A stretch of DNA of 64,000 bases from Pseudoalteromonas phenolica (GTDB lineage: Bacteria > Pseudomonadota > Gammaproteobacteria > Enterobacterales > Alteromonadaceae), in the NCBI RefSeq assembly GCF_001444405.1, contig NZ_CP013187.1, positions 1,550,001-1,614,000 of the forward strand, given 5' to 3'. The notes under the pieces are model-generated. The model was given only the letters and a program-made list of their open reading frames with translations. It was not told the origin of the DNA and did not search any database. The number at the start of each line of letters is the position of its first letter. Within the stretch, counting starts at the first letter, position 1. Shown here piece by piece: positions 45,630-52,705 of this stretch. The position numbers were made by a program, and so were the translations under genes.

Positions 45630-45811
45630 TTTTCAGACTCCTTTTCCTCATTAGAGATTGTGTTGTTGTGCTTCTTTTCATCTTCAAAGATGGCATTAGC
45701 AGCATCGTCGAAACGATTTTTTGTACGCTTGCTATACGCCCACACAACAATCACAACAAATAGTACCAAAATTACCAGAGTCAAAATGCCTCTGTATGTG
45801 CCGTAATCCAT
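45626..45811 (-). CDS. ccoQ: cbb3 oxidase small subunit CcoQ
   Basis: A 61-residue subunit with one transmembrane helix (residues about 8-27) followed by SKRTKNRFDDAANAIFEDE, the CcoQ/FixQ pattern, and a charged tail. It stabilises the oxidase complex. It lies between ccoO (six bases away) and ccoP (four-base overlap). Confidence 0.93.
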   Translation of the reverse strand: MDYGTYRGILTLVILVLFVVIVVWAYSKRTKNRFDDAANAIFEDEKKHNNTISNEEKESEK

Positions 45812-45817
45812 AATAAA

Positions 45818-46438
45818 TTACTTCAAGTGAGTGCCAAGTTGCTGCAAGTAAGCAATAAGGGCTTGCATTTCTGTCTTGCCTTTAACTGCTTCTGCTGCGC
45901 CTGCAATGTCTTCATCGGTGTATGGCACGCCAAACCCTTTGAATACTTCAAGCTTCTTAGCTGTGTCTTTACCATCTAGTACATTTTCATCTAACCAAGG
46001 ATAAGCTGGCATGTTTGACTCAGGAACCACTGAACGCGGGTCCATTAAGTGTGCATAATGCCAGTCATCAGAGTAACGCTCACCAACGCGAGCTAGGTCA
46101 GGACCAGTACGCTTAGAACCCCACTGGAACGGGTGATCCCAAACAGATTCACCAGCTACAGAGTAGTGACCATAACGTTCAACTTCGTCACGGAAAGGAC
46201 GGATCATTTGTGAGTGACAGTTGTAACAACCTTCACGCACATAAATATCACGACCTTCCATTTCTAAAGCTGTAAGAGGGCGTAGGCCATCGACAGGTTT
46301 AGTCGTATCGTCTTGGAACATCAGTGGTGTAATTTCTACAAGTGCACCAAAGCTGATTGCGAAAACAGTTAGGATCGCCATAAGGCCAACGTTCTTTTCG
46401 ACAATCTCATGTTTGTTGGTAGAGTTATTATTGCTCAT
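45818..46438 (-). CDS. ccoO: cbb3 cytochrome c oxidase monoheme subunit II
   Basis: Monoheme c-type cytochrome subunit anchored by one helix (residues about 17-36). The 206-residue protein has the heme site CYNCH at 71-75 followed by SQMIRPFRDEVERYGHYSVAGE, diagnostic of CcoO/FixO, and a Met ligand in ESNMPAYPW. It follows ccoN by 14 bases in the ccoNOQP operon. Confidence 0.97.
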   Translation of the reverse strand: MSNNNSTNKHEIVEKNVGLMAILTVFAISFGALVEITPLMFQDDTTKPVDGLRPLTALEMEGRDIYVREGCYNCHSQMIRPFRDEVERYGHYSVAGESVWDHPFQWGSKRTGPDLARVGERYSDDWHYAHLMDPRSVVPESNMPAYPWLDENVLDGKDTAKKLEVFKGFGVPYTDEDIAGAAEAVKGKTEMQALIAYLQQLGTHLK

Positions 46439-46452
46439 ACATTACACCCCAC

Positions 46453-47886
46453 TTAAGCCATTTGAGTATTAGCGTCGGCAGTTAAAGAACCGCTCTTCGC
46501 TGCAACTGTACGGTAAACGTTATATGCCATAACTAACATACCCGCTACGATGAATACACCACCAATAAATCGCATGATGTAGAAAGGCTTAGATGCTTCA
46601 AGAGATTGCACGAAGCTATACATTAACGTACCGTCAGAGTTAACTGCACGCCACATTAGACCTTGCATTACACCTGAGATCCACATAGCTACGATGTATA
46701 GAACTACACCCACAGTGTGTAACCAGAAATGCGTGTTAACTAACTTAACGCTGTACATGTTACCGTGACCAAATAGTGCAGGGATTAGGTGATAAATTGC
46801 ACCGATAGAAATCATAGCAACCCAACCAAGTGCACCAGAGTGTACGTGACCAACTGTCCAGTCAGTGTAGTGTGATAATGCGTTCACAGACTTGATAGCC
46901 ATCATTGGGCCTTCGAACGTTGACATACCGTAGAAAGACAGTGAAACAACTAAGAAACGAAGAACAGGATCAGTACGTAGTTTGTGCCATGCGCCAGATA
47001 GCGTCATGATACCGTTAATCATACCACCCCAAGATGGAACGAATAAGATTACAGACATAACCATACCTAATGACTGAGTCCAGTCAGGTAATGCTGTGTA
47101 ATGAAGGTGGTGAGGACCAGCCCAGATATAAAGAGAAACAAGTGCCCAGAAGTGAACTACTGATAAACGGTAAGAGTAAACAGGACGACCTGCTTGTTTT
47201 GGTACGAAGTAATACATCATACCTAAGAAACCAGCTGTAAGTAGGAAACCTACTGCGTTGTGACCGTACCACCATTGAACCATTGCGTCTACTGCACCCG
47301 CGTAAATTGAATAAGATTTACCCAGAGATACAGGAACCGCCATGCTGTTAACGATGTGAAGAACAGCAACAGTAATGATGAAACCAGCGTAGAACCAGTT
47401 AGCTACGTAGATGTGTGATACTTTACGCTTGATAAGAGTACCGAAGAATACGACTGCATAGCTTACCCAAACTACCGCGATAGCGATATCGATTGGCCAC
47501 TCAAGCTCAGCATATTCTTTACCGCTTGTATAACCAAGAGGAAGAGTGATAGCTGCAGCTAAGATGATAGCTTGCCAACCCCAGAAGGTGAAAGCGGCTA
47601 GTTTGTCAGAGAAAAGGCGCGTTTGACATGTGCGTTGAACAACATAGTAAGATGTTGCAAATAGCGCACTAGTACCAAATGCGAAGATAACAGCGTTCGT
47701 GTGTAACGGACGAAGTCGAGAGTACGTTAACCATGGAGTGTCAAAGTTCAAAGCTGGCCAAGCAAGCTGTGCTGCAATAAGCACACCTACACCCATACCA
47801 ACAATGCCCCAAATCACTGTCATGATAGCGAATTGGCGTACAACCGTGTAGTTGTACTCAGATTGTGATGCTACTGATTGGCTCAT
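46453..47886 (-). CDS. ccoN: cbb3 cytochrome c oxidase catalytic subunit I
   Basis: Catalytic heme-copper subunit of the high-affinity C-type oxidase used at low oxygen. The 477-residue protein has about 12 transmembrane helices. Visible ligand motifs include RPLHTNAVIFAFG near residue 60, WWYGHNAVGFLLT near 205, PHHLHYTALPDW near 257 and TVGHVHSGALGW near 345, which supply His ligands to the hemes and CuB. It is the first gene of ccoNOQP. A possible Fnr-type site lies about 200 bases upstream. Confidence 0.97.
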   Translation of the reverse strand: MSQSVASQSEYNYTVVRQFAIMTVIWGIVGMGVGVLIAAQLAWPALNFDTPWLTYSRLRPLHTNAVIFAFGTSALFATSYYVVQRTCQTRLFSDKLAAFTFWGWQAIILAAAITLPLGYTSGKEYAELEWPIDIAIAVVWVSYAVVFFGTLIKRKVSHIYVANWFYAGFIITVAVLHIVNSMAVPVSLGKSYSIYAGAVDAMVQWWYGHNAVGFLLTAGFLGMMYYFVPKQAGRPVYSYRLSVVHFWALVSLYIWAGPHHLHYTALPDWTQSLGMVMSVILFVPSWGGMINGIMTLSGAWHKLRTDPVLRFLVVSLSFYGMSTFEGPMMAIKSVNALSHYTDWTVGHVHSGALGWVAMISIGAIYHLIPALFGHGNMYSVKLVNTHFWLHTVGVVLYIVAMWISGVMQGLMWRAVNSDGTLMYSFVQSLEASKPFYIMRFIGGVFIVAGMLVMAYNVYRTVAAKSGSLTADANTQMA

Positions 47887-48084
47887 TTTCTGGATTCCGC
47901 TGCAATTGTTGCGATTAGAAATGAATTACCTGCAAGCAGGCCCTATTATTTATTTCACAAACTCGTCATAAAAACGTTTGAAATTTGATAAAAACGCTTA
48001 AAAAACAAGCTCGAGAAACCCTTTTTTTTGCATGGTAATAGTAATTTTTTTGCAAAAAAAAAGATACCTAAAAGAAGTGAAATC

Positions 48085-48098
48085 ATGACATCAATCAA
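48085..48098 (-). promoter_or_regulatory. Possible Fnr/Anr-type box upstream of ccoN
   Basis: Read on the minus strand, TTGAT-TGAT-GTCAT matches the TTGAT-N4-(A/G)TCAA pattern with one mismatch to the GTCAA form. It lies in the 306-bp gap between ccoN and a divergent lipoprotein gene, which otherwise holds A/T-rich runs and no gene I can see. The distance to ccoN (about 200 bp) is long, so assignment is tentative. Confidence 0.35.
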
Positions 48099-48192
48099 TT
48101 TTTTGCAGTTATCGCAAATAATGACGGCTTCTAGTAGCGTTCAATTTTAGAAAAGCTTAGACTTGCCCTTTAAAATCCAACCTAAAACTAGT

Positions 48193-48645
48193 ATGACAAA
48201 GACTTTTAATCACTTCTTTATATTGGTTTTGAGCCTGTTAGCAATTGCTTGTTCAGACTCAGATACAATTATACATGAAAGTTCAGAAAAAAGTGAAAGT
48301 TATCTTCCTCCTCAAAACTGCATTGACGTTTCAACCTGTCATTTAGCGGATGGTGTTACACTTTGGGTCAATGATAACTTGAGGTTAAAAGCAGAATCTG
48401 AGTTTTTAATTCGTCTTCGAGTAGAGCAAGGAAGGTCCTTTGAGATCAGGAGTGCCAAAATTGACGGCAAGTCAATGAATATGGGCTATATTCCATTATT
48501 CTTCTCTCAAATAAATAACGATACGTACATAACTCAGGGGATTGTTGGCGCATGTGATACCGACGATATGGTCTGGCAAGTCGTTATTGATTATTCAATT
48601 GATGACGTTATAAAGCAAGTTAGCCTTACATTACCAATGATTTGA
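48193..48645 (+). CDS. Lipoprotein of unknown function
   Basis: A 150-residue predicted lipoprotein with N-terminus MTKTFNHFF, a hydrophobic core and lipobox LAIAC ending at Cys20. The mature part has two Cys in CIDVSTCHLADG and one in GACD, and a beta-rich C-terminus (WQVVIDYSIDDVIKQVSLTLP). A TTG 10 codons upstream extends the frame, but ATG 48193 gives a proper signal peptide. It is divergent from ccoN and 20 bases from the GreA/B-like gene, so those two may be co-transcribed. No function is recognised. Confidence 0.65.
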   Translation: MTKTFNHFFILVLSLLAIACSDSDTIIHESSEKSESYLPPQNCIDVSTCHLADGVTLWVNDNLRLKAESEFLIRLRVEQGRSFEIRSAKIDGKSMNMGYIPLFFSQINNDTYITQGIVGACDTDDMVWQVVIDYSIDDVIKQVSLTLPMI

Positions 48646-48665
48646 GCATTTAAGCAGTAAAAAAT

Positions 48666-49142
48666 ATGAACAAACAGCATTTCATCGAATATTTAAAGTT
48701 TGCACTTGAAGCAAAACTTCAAGAGGCAGTACAAGCAGCAAATTCTGCGAGAGAAGATGCGACGCACGAACAAAGTGCCGCCGAAACACAATATGATTCT
48801 TTAAGTATTGAATCGGCTTATCTAGCTCAGGGCCAGAGCGAACGTGTAGACGATGCGCATAAAGCAATTAAAGCTTTTGATAGCATTTATGAGTTGTGTC
48901 CTTCTGAATCGATTGTCATTGGTAGTTTAGTAAGTTGTGAGAACGAAGAGGGTGATATTTTTTGGTATTTTATTGGCCCTACAGAAGGCGGTTTGAAACT
49001 AGATATAAAAAATACAGTCGTTTGGACAATCACACCGGCATCGCCACTTGGTAAGGTGCTCATGAATAAAAAAGTGCATGATGAATTTGAATGGACTATG
49101 CATGGAGCAACACAGGAATTCGAAATTACAAAAATTCTTTAA
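48666..49142 (+). CDS. GreA/GreB-family elongation factor-like protein
   Basis: A 158-residue protein with an N-terminal helical hairpin rich in Glu/Gln/Ala (residues about 8-75, including QYDSLSIESAYLAQGQSER) and a C-terminal FKBP-like domain with ITPASPLGKVLMNKKVHDEF. This is the Gre/Rnk layout, in which the coiled coil enters the RNA polymerase secondary channel. The acidic tip residues required for transcript cleavage are not obvious by eye, so it may regulate rather than cleave. It follows the lipoprotein gene closely. True greA and greB are expected elsewhere. Confidence 0.75.
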   Translation: MNKQHFIEYLKFALEAKLQEAVQAANSAREDATHEQSAAETQYDSLSIESAYLAQGQSERVDDAHKAIKAFDSIYELCPSESIVIGSLVSCENEEGDIFWYFIGPTEGGLKLDIKNTVVWTITPASPLGKVLMNKKVHDEFEWTMHGATQEFEITKIL

Positions 49143-49210
49143 TTAATATCAAAACACCTATTTAAATCTGTGGTTTAATATTAACCAATGTAATCTTAAG
49201 CTTATTAACT

Positions 49211-49525
49211 ATGTCATCGGAAATAACCCCAAAAGCCAACGAGCAATTAGACTTTTTATGCGAACTACTAAACTCTCATGGATTAGTACCAATTTGCTCT
49301 AAGTTAAATGATTTACAGCGAGATACGCACATAGAGGTTATGGGAGAGAGCCCGCTTAAGATACACTGCCAAGTTTATGCTCAAAACGAAGTTAGGTTTA
49401 GCTATATGAAGTCGAGGAGTCGAGTGCAGATGCGTTTAGTGTTAAGTGAAACTGGATTTAAAATCTTTGGAAAAGAAGAGTTTTTTAAGCACTTACTTGC
49501 ATTAATTGAGGGAAATGCGAGTTAG
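49211..49525 (+). CDS. Hypothetical protein, 104 residues
   Basis: A small soluble protein with no signal peptide or membrane helix, mixed alpha/beta character (helix at residues 8-24, strands about 40-75) and a terminal FFKHLLALIEG helix. No family is recognised. It follows the Gre-like gene by 68 bases on the same strand. Its stop codon lies inside a hairpin that also covers the stop of the converging M15 peptidase gene two bases away. No clear ribosome site is seen. Confidence 0.55.
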   Translation: MSSEITPKANEQLDFLCELLNSHGLVPICSKLNDLQRDTHIEVMGESPLKIHCQVYAQNEVRFSYMKSRSRVQMRLVLSETGFKIFGKEEFFKHLLALIEGNAS

Positions 49526-49539
49526 TTTTATAACTCGCA
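49517..49539. terminator. Hairpin spanning two convergent stop codons
   Basis: TGCGAGTTA (49517-49525) and TAACTCGCA (49531-49539) form a perfect 9-bp stem with a five-base loop. The TAG of the 104-residue protein is in the left arm; the TAA of the M15 peptidase gene begins in the loop. There is no long T tract. Confidence 0.55.
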
Positions 49540-50208
49540 AACATTACTCACGAAACGCTCATATAGACTAGGCATATTTTCAATAAGTGTATTGCGACCA
49601 AATACATTTGATGCTTTTAGCGCTTGATTAATATTCTCAATATTCTGATATTCAAACAAATCTTGACTGCATGCTATGTGGCTTATATGCCAAGGTTCAC
49701 TAGCGACACCGCCTTTGAATTCCTCATAAGGTCGGTAAAAACCAAACTTAGAAAGGTTCTTGTCTAGCCAGATATTAAGCGTGTAAAAAGGCCCGTCAAA
49801 TTGATACTCCCATGGTTCGAGCTGTAATGTTTGACCGGGCTTTAATAGGTTAGGAGCAAATACATCTAGGTCAGTACCAAAGTGATGCCTGCTAGCTCCA
49901 GGCATCGCCGAGTAAAGCATAATAGCTTGTATAATCTCGATTTCTGAGAGGTTGGCAATGTCAACAGGTCCGTTATTCGCATTTAAAATAGGGCGTTTAC
50001 CTGAAAACTTGTTATTCCAGATAAGAGATTGACGTTCGAAGCTGCGATAAGCAGATGCAATTTCTAAATCGAACCCAGCATTCTTTGCGGCTAATTCTAA
50101 ATCTAGAAAATCATCGATAATACCTTGATGAAGTTGTTTGCCTTTGTATTCGGTCAAATGCGCTTCAGAAAGGCCGCAAGCGCAAGCGGCCATATCAGAT
50201 AAAGTCAT
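49528..50208 (-). CDS. M15-family D-Ala-D-Ala carboxypeptidase-like protein
   Basis: A 226-residue VanY/LdcB-type peptidase. The zinc motif SRHHFGTDLD (residues 106-115) supplies His108 and Asp115, and EPWHISH (171-177) supplies the catalytic Glu171 and zinc ligand His174. ASAYRSFERQ is the conserved substrate-loop motif. No signal peptide is apparent, so cytoplasmic or non-classical action must be considered. This is odd for a peptidoglycan enzyme, although some recycling LD-carboxypeptidases are cytoplasmic. It overlaps the dapE stop by one base, in an operon with yffB and dapE. Confidence 0.85.
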   Translation of the reverse strand: MTLSDMAACACGLSEAHLTEYKGKQLHQGIIDDFLDLELAAKNAGFDLEIASAYRSFERQSLIWNNKFSGKRPILNANNGPVDIANLSEIEIIQAIMLYSAMPGASRHHFGTDLDVFAPNLLKPGQTLQLEPWEYQFDGPFYTLNIWLDKNLSKFGFYRPYEEFKGGVASEPWHISHIACSQDLFEYQNIENINQALKASNVFGRNTLIENMPSLYERFVSNVCEL

Positions 50209-51362
50209 TAGCTAAGTAACTTCTCGAGTATCTTCTCGTAAACTAAAGCCAGTTTGTCTAAATCATCACAGCTAACGTGTTCATCAACCTGATGTATGGT
50301 CGCATTAATTGGCCCGAGCTCTATAACTTTACAGCCAGTTTGCGCAATAAAACGACCATCGGATGTGCCGCCAGTTGTTTCTGGTGTACTCGGCAAACCG
50401 GTTACTTCTTCGATGGCAGCCAAAGTCACATCAAGCAATTCACCAGGCTCAGTTAAAAATGGTAGGCCATTTACAATCCAGTTTAAGTCGTATTCTAAGC
50501 TGAACTTATCTAGGATTGCGATTGTGCGTTGTTGTAGCTGTTCAACCGTTGATTCTGTTGAAAAACGAAAATTGAACTGCACATACACACTACCAGGGAT
50601 GACGTTAGATGCGCCAGTGCCGCCTTGAATGTTTGATATTTGAAAGCTGGTTGCCGGGAAAAATGCATTGCCCTTATCCCATTCAGTTTGACTCAGCTCT
50701 GCCAAAGCAGGAGACACCGCATGAATAGGGTTATGCGCTAAGTGGGGGTATGCAACGTGGCCTTGTTTGCCTTTTACAGTTAAATGTCCTGTTAAAGAAC
50801 CTCTACGGCCATTTTTGACTACATCACCCAGTCGGTCACGAGAAGAAGGCTCACCGACCAAACACATGTCGATTTTTTCATTTCTTGCTTCAAGTAGATC
50901 GACTACCTTTGTGGTGCCATTAATGAATGGACCTTCTTCATCCGATGTAATTAGAAACGAAATAGAGCCTTTATGCTCAGGGTGCTTTTCTACAAACCGC
51001 TCAGTTGCAACCACCATAGCCGCCAGTGACCCTTTCATGTCAGCGGCACCACGGCCATGTAATATGCCATTTTCAATGACACCGTCAAAAGGAGGATGTT
51101 GCCATTCATTCTCATCGCCTGTAGGCACAACATCAGTATGACCTGCAAAGCAAAAATGTGGGCTATCAGTGCCTTTCCTTGCCCAAGTATTTAATGTATC
51201 GACAAAAAAATGCTCTTCAATGTTAAAACCAAGTTTAGCTAAACGCTCGTTCATTAAGGCTTGGCAGTTAGCATCTTCAGGAGTCACTGATTTCTTTTGG
51301 ATCAATGCTTGGGCTAGTGAAACAACCTCAGAATGTTGAGGTGTATTATTTTGACTGCCCAT
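50208..51362 (-). CDS. dapE: Succinyl-diaminopimelate desuccinylase
   Basis: Zinc-dependent M20 enzyme that releases diaminopimelate for lysine and peptidoglycan synthesis. The 384-residue protein has FAGHTDVVPTGD (first metal His and bridging Asp), HGRGAADMKG, the catalytic TSDEEGP near residue 135, VGEPSS and, near the C-terminus, GGTSDGRF and HQVDEH. The ATG at 51362 overlaps the yffB stop (TGATG); a TTG one codon earlier is less likely. The yffB-dapE order matches E. coli. Confidence 0.96.
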   Translation of the reverse strand: MGSQNNTPQHSEVVSLAQALIQKKSVTPEDANCQALMNERLAKLGFNIEEHFFVDTLNTWARKGTDSPHFCFAGHTDVVPTGDENEWQHPPFDGVIENGILHGRGAADMKGSLAAMVVATERFVEKHPEHKGSISFLITSDEEGPFINGTTKVVDLLEARNEKIDMCLVGEPSSRDRLGDVVKNGRRGSLTGHLTVKGKQGHVAYPHLAHNPIHAVSPALAELSQTEWDKGNAFFPATSFQISNIQGGTGASNVIPGSVYVQFNFRFSTESTVEQLQQRTIAILDKFSLEYDLNWIVNGLPFLTEPGELLDVTLAAIEEVTGLPSTPETTGGTSDGRFIAQTGCKVIELGPINATIHQVDEHVSCDDLDKLALVYEKILEKLLS

Positions 51363-51706
51363 CAAGCGAAAATCTCATCATACTGGGCTGCTTTAAAACC
51401 AAGGTGTAGTTTACCATTCACCTTAAGAATAGGGCGTTTGATCATCGCTGGAGCCGCAACTAAATGAGTAATGGCAGATGGTTCAGATAGGTTGCTCTTT
51501 TCATCATCTGATAAAGCACGGTAGGTTGTTCCGCGTTTGTTTAATACTTGCTCCCAACCTAAATTTTTACAAAATTCAGTCACTAACTCTTCTGAAACGC
51601 CGTCTTTGCGGTAGTCATGAAAAGTAAATTCAATATTGTTGTCACTAAGGTATTTTTTTGCTTTTTTAATGCTGTCACAGTTCGGAATGCCATACATAGT
51701 GATCAT
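51362..51706 (-). CDS. yffB: Spx/ArsC-like protein YffB
   Basis: A 114-residue thioredoxin-fold protein of the ArsC/Spx family. TMYGIPNCDSIKKAKKYL carries the single Cys near residue 10. The C-terminal part has MIKRPILKVNGKLHLGF, the ArsC-type RP motif. It lacks a second active-site Cys and is unlikely to be a true arsenate reductase; a glutathione-dependent role has been proposed for E. coli YffB. It is coupled to dapE by a one-base overlap. Confidence 0.93.
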   Translation of the reverse strand: MITMYGIPNCDSIKKAKKYLSDNNIEFTFHDYRKDGVSEELVTEFCKNLGWEQVLNKRGTTYRALSDDEKSNLSEPSAITHLVAAPAMIKRPILKVNGKLHLGFKAAQYDEIFA

Positions 51707-51715
51707 AAGAGCCTC

Positions 51716-52225
51716 TTAAATATTCTGGTTTTGAGTAATTGTAATGAGTGGGTCTAGCCCAGCACGCACTTGCTTCAACGGGTAAAAGCAAGGACCTAAT
51801 TTATCTGCGTTAACAATAAGTAAACTGCCGAGGAGTGGTTTTTCTAGGTGCGTGGTTTCGAAGTAAGCAAGTAATTCACCTTGCTTGACTTCTTTTTTGC
51901 CAAAGGCACTGGTTATTTGCAAACTTGTATTGGCTTGTTCTGAAGGTGGCTGAATATGAATAAGTAACTTCAAGCCATTTTTTGCAACCAATATAATCTC
52001 ATAGCCATGGCGTTTAACTTGTTCAATTTTACCGTCAAATGGCGCGGTAACTTTTCCTTGGGTCAACTCTACAGTCACGCCTCTTCCAATCATGCCAGAA
52101 GAAAATAGGGAAAGCGGGTGCTGTTTCAAAGACTGTACTTTGCCGCTAAACGGACTGGCGAGATGTAAAACTGGGTCAACAATTTCATTGATAGGCGCAA
52201 AAGGAATTGATTGAGAAAACTGCAT
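51716..52225 (-). CDS. crr: EIIA-Glc-like PTS phosphocarrier domain protein
   Basis: A 169-residue protein with the glucose-type EIIA beta-sandwich pattern: HLASPFSGKVQSL, SSGMIGRGVTVE, APFDGKIEQV, GLKLLIHIQ and VKQGELLAYF. His73 and His90 align with His75 and His90 of E. coli EIIA-Glc, so the phosphotransfer site is intact. However, the usual GDGVA loop is replaced by IGRGV. No ptsH, ptsI or sugar EIIBC is nearby. It overlaps the ACT protein gene by one base and lies nine bases before yffB. A regulatory role is inference. Confidence 0.8.
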   Translation of the reverse strand: MQFSQSIPFAPINEIVDPVLHLASPFSGKVQSLKQHPLSLFSSGMIGRGVTVELTQGKVTAPFDGKIEQVKRHGYEIILVAKNGLKLLIHIQPPSEQANTSLQITSAFGKKEVKQGELLAYFETTHLEKPLLGSLLIVNADKLGPCFYPLKQVRAGLDPLITITQNQNI

Positions 52226-52605
52226 TAAAGAACCGTGTATCCGTCTTTTTTCAGCGCATTAATTGCGTCTTGAATTTGTTGCTCTTTGACTAAAACATAG
52301 TCAGTGTCATAAGTGGAAATGGCAAAAATGGAGATTTTAGCATTTGCTAATACACCAGATATATTGGCCATGATCCCTGTTAAAGAAAAACCAAGTGGAC
52401 CTATCACTTCTAATGCTCGCCAATGTGCTTCAGTGGCAAAACTATCAACTTCAATATCTGAAGGGCAAACAATAGAGAGTTCTTCAAGTGTTTTAGAAAT
52501 AAAGAAAATATCACACGCTAACACTTGGTTAGGAATTGTTTGGTCAACGTCAAGGCTATGTATTGAAAAGTCCTGTTTTAACAATTGTAATGTTTGCTTT
52601 GACAT
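52225..52605 (-). CDS. ACT-domain protein
   Basis: A 126-residue protein with two ACT-like halves, of the CASTOR/DUF type. The C-terminal half has VIGPLGFSLTGIMANISGVLANAKISIFAISTYDTDYVLV, characteristic of amino acid-binding ACT modules. The ligand is unknown. It heads the run crr-like, yffB, dapE and M15 peptidase on the minus strand, with one-base to nine-base junctions, so all five are probably co-transcribed. Confidence 0.85.
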   Translation of the reverse strand: MSKQTLQLLKQDFSIHSLDVDQTIPNQVLACDIFFISKTLEELSIVCPSDIEVDSFATEAHWRALEVIGPLGFSLTGIMANISGVLANAKISIFAISTYDTDYVLVKEQQIQDAINALKKDGYTVL

Positions 52606-52641
52606 AGTCGCTTATGTTTATTGGGCTATATGTCTATAGTA

Positions 52642-52681
52642 TAGCTAAGTGTTAAAAAGTTAAACCCTCAACACTTAGCTA
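52642..52681. terminator. Perfect 12-bp inverted repeat between pta and the ACT gene
   Basis: TAGCTAAGTGTT (52642-52653) and AACACTTAGCTA (52670-52681) flank a 16-base spacer downstream of pta. It may terminate pta or act as an operator for the ACT operon; a TATACT box on the minus strand adjoins it. No strong T tract follows. Confidence 0.5.
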
Positions 52682-52705
52682 AGTTTTACAATTGTACAAA
52701 CAGAG

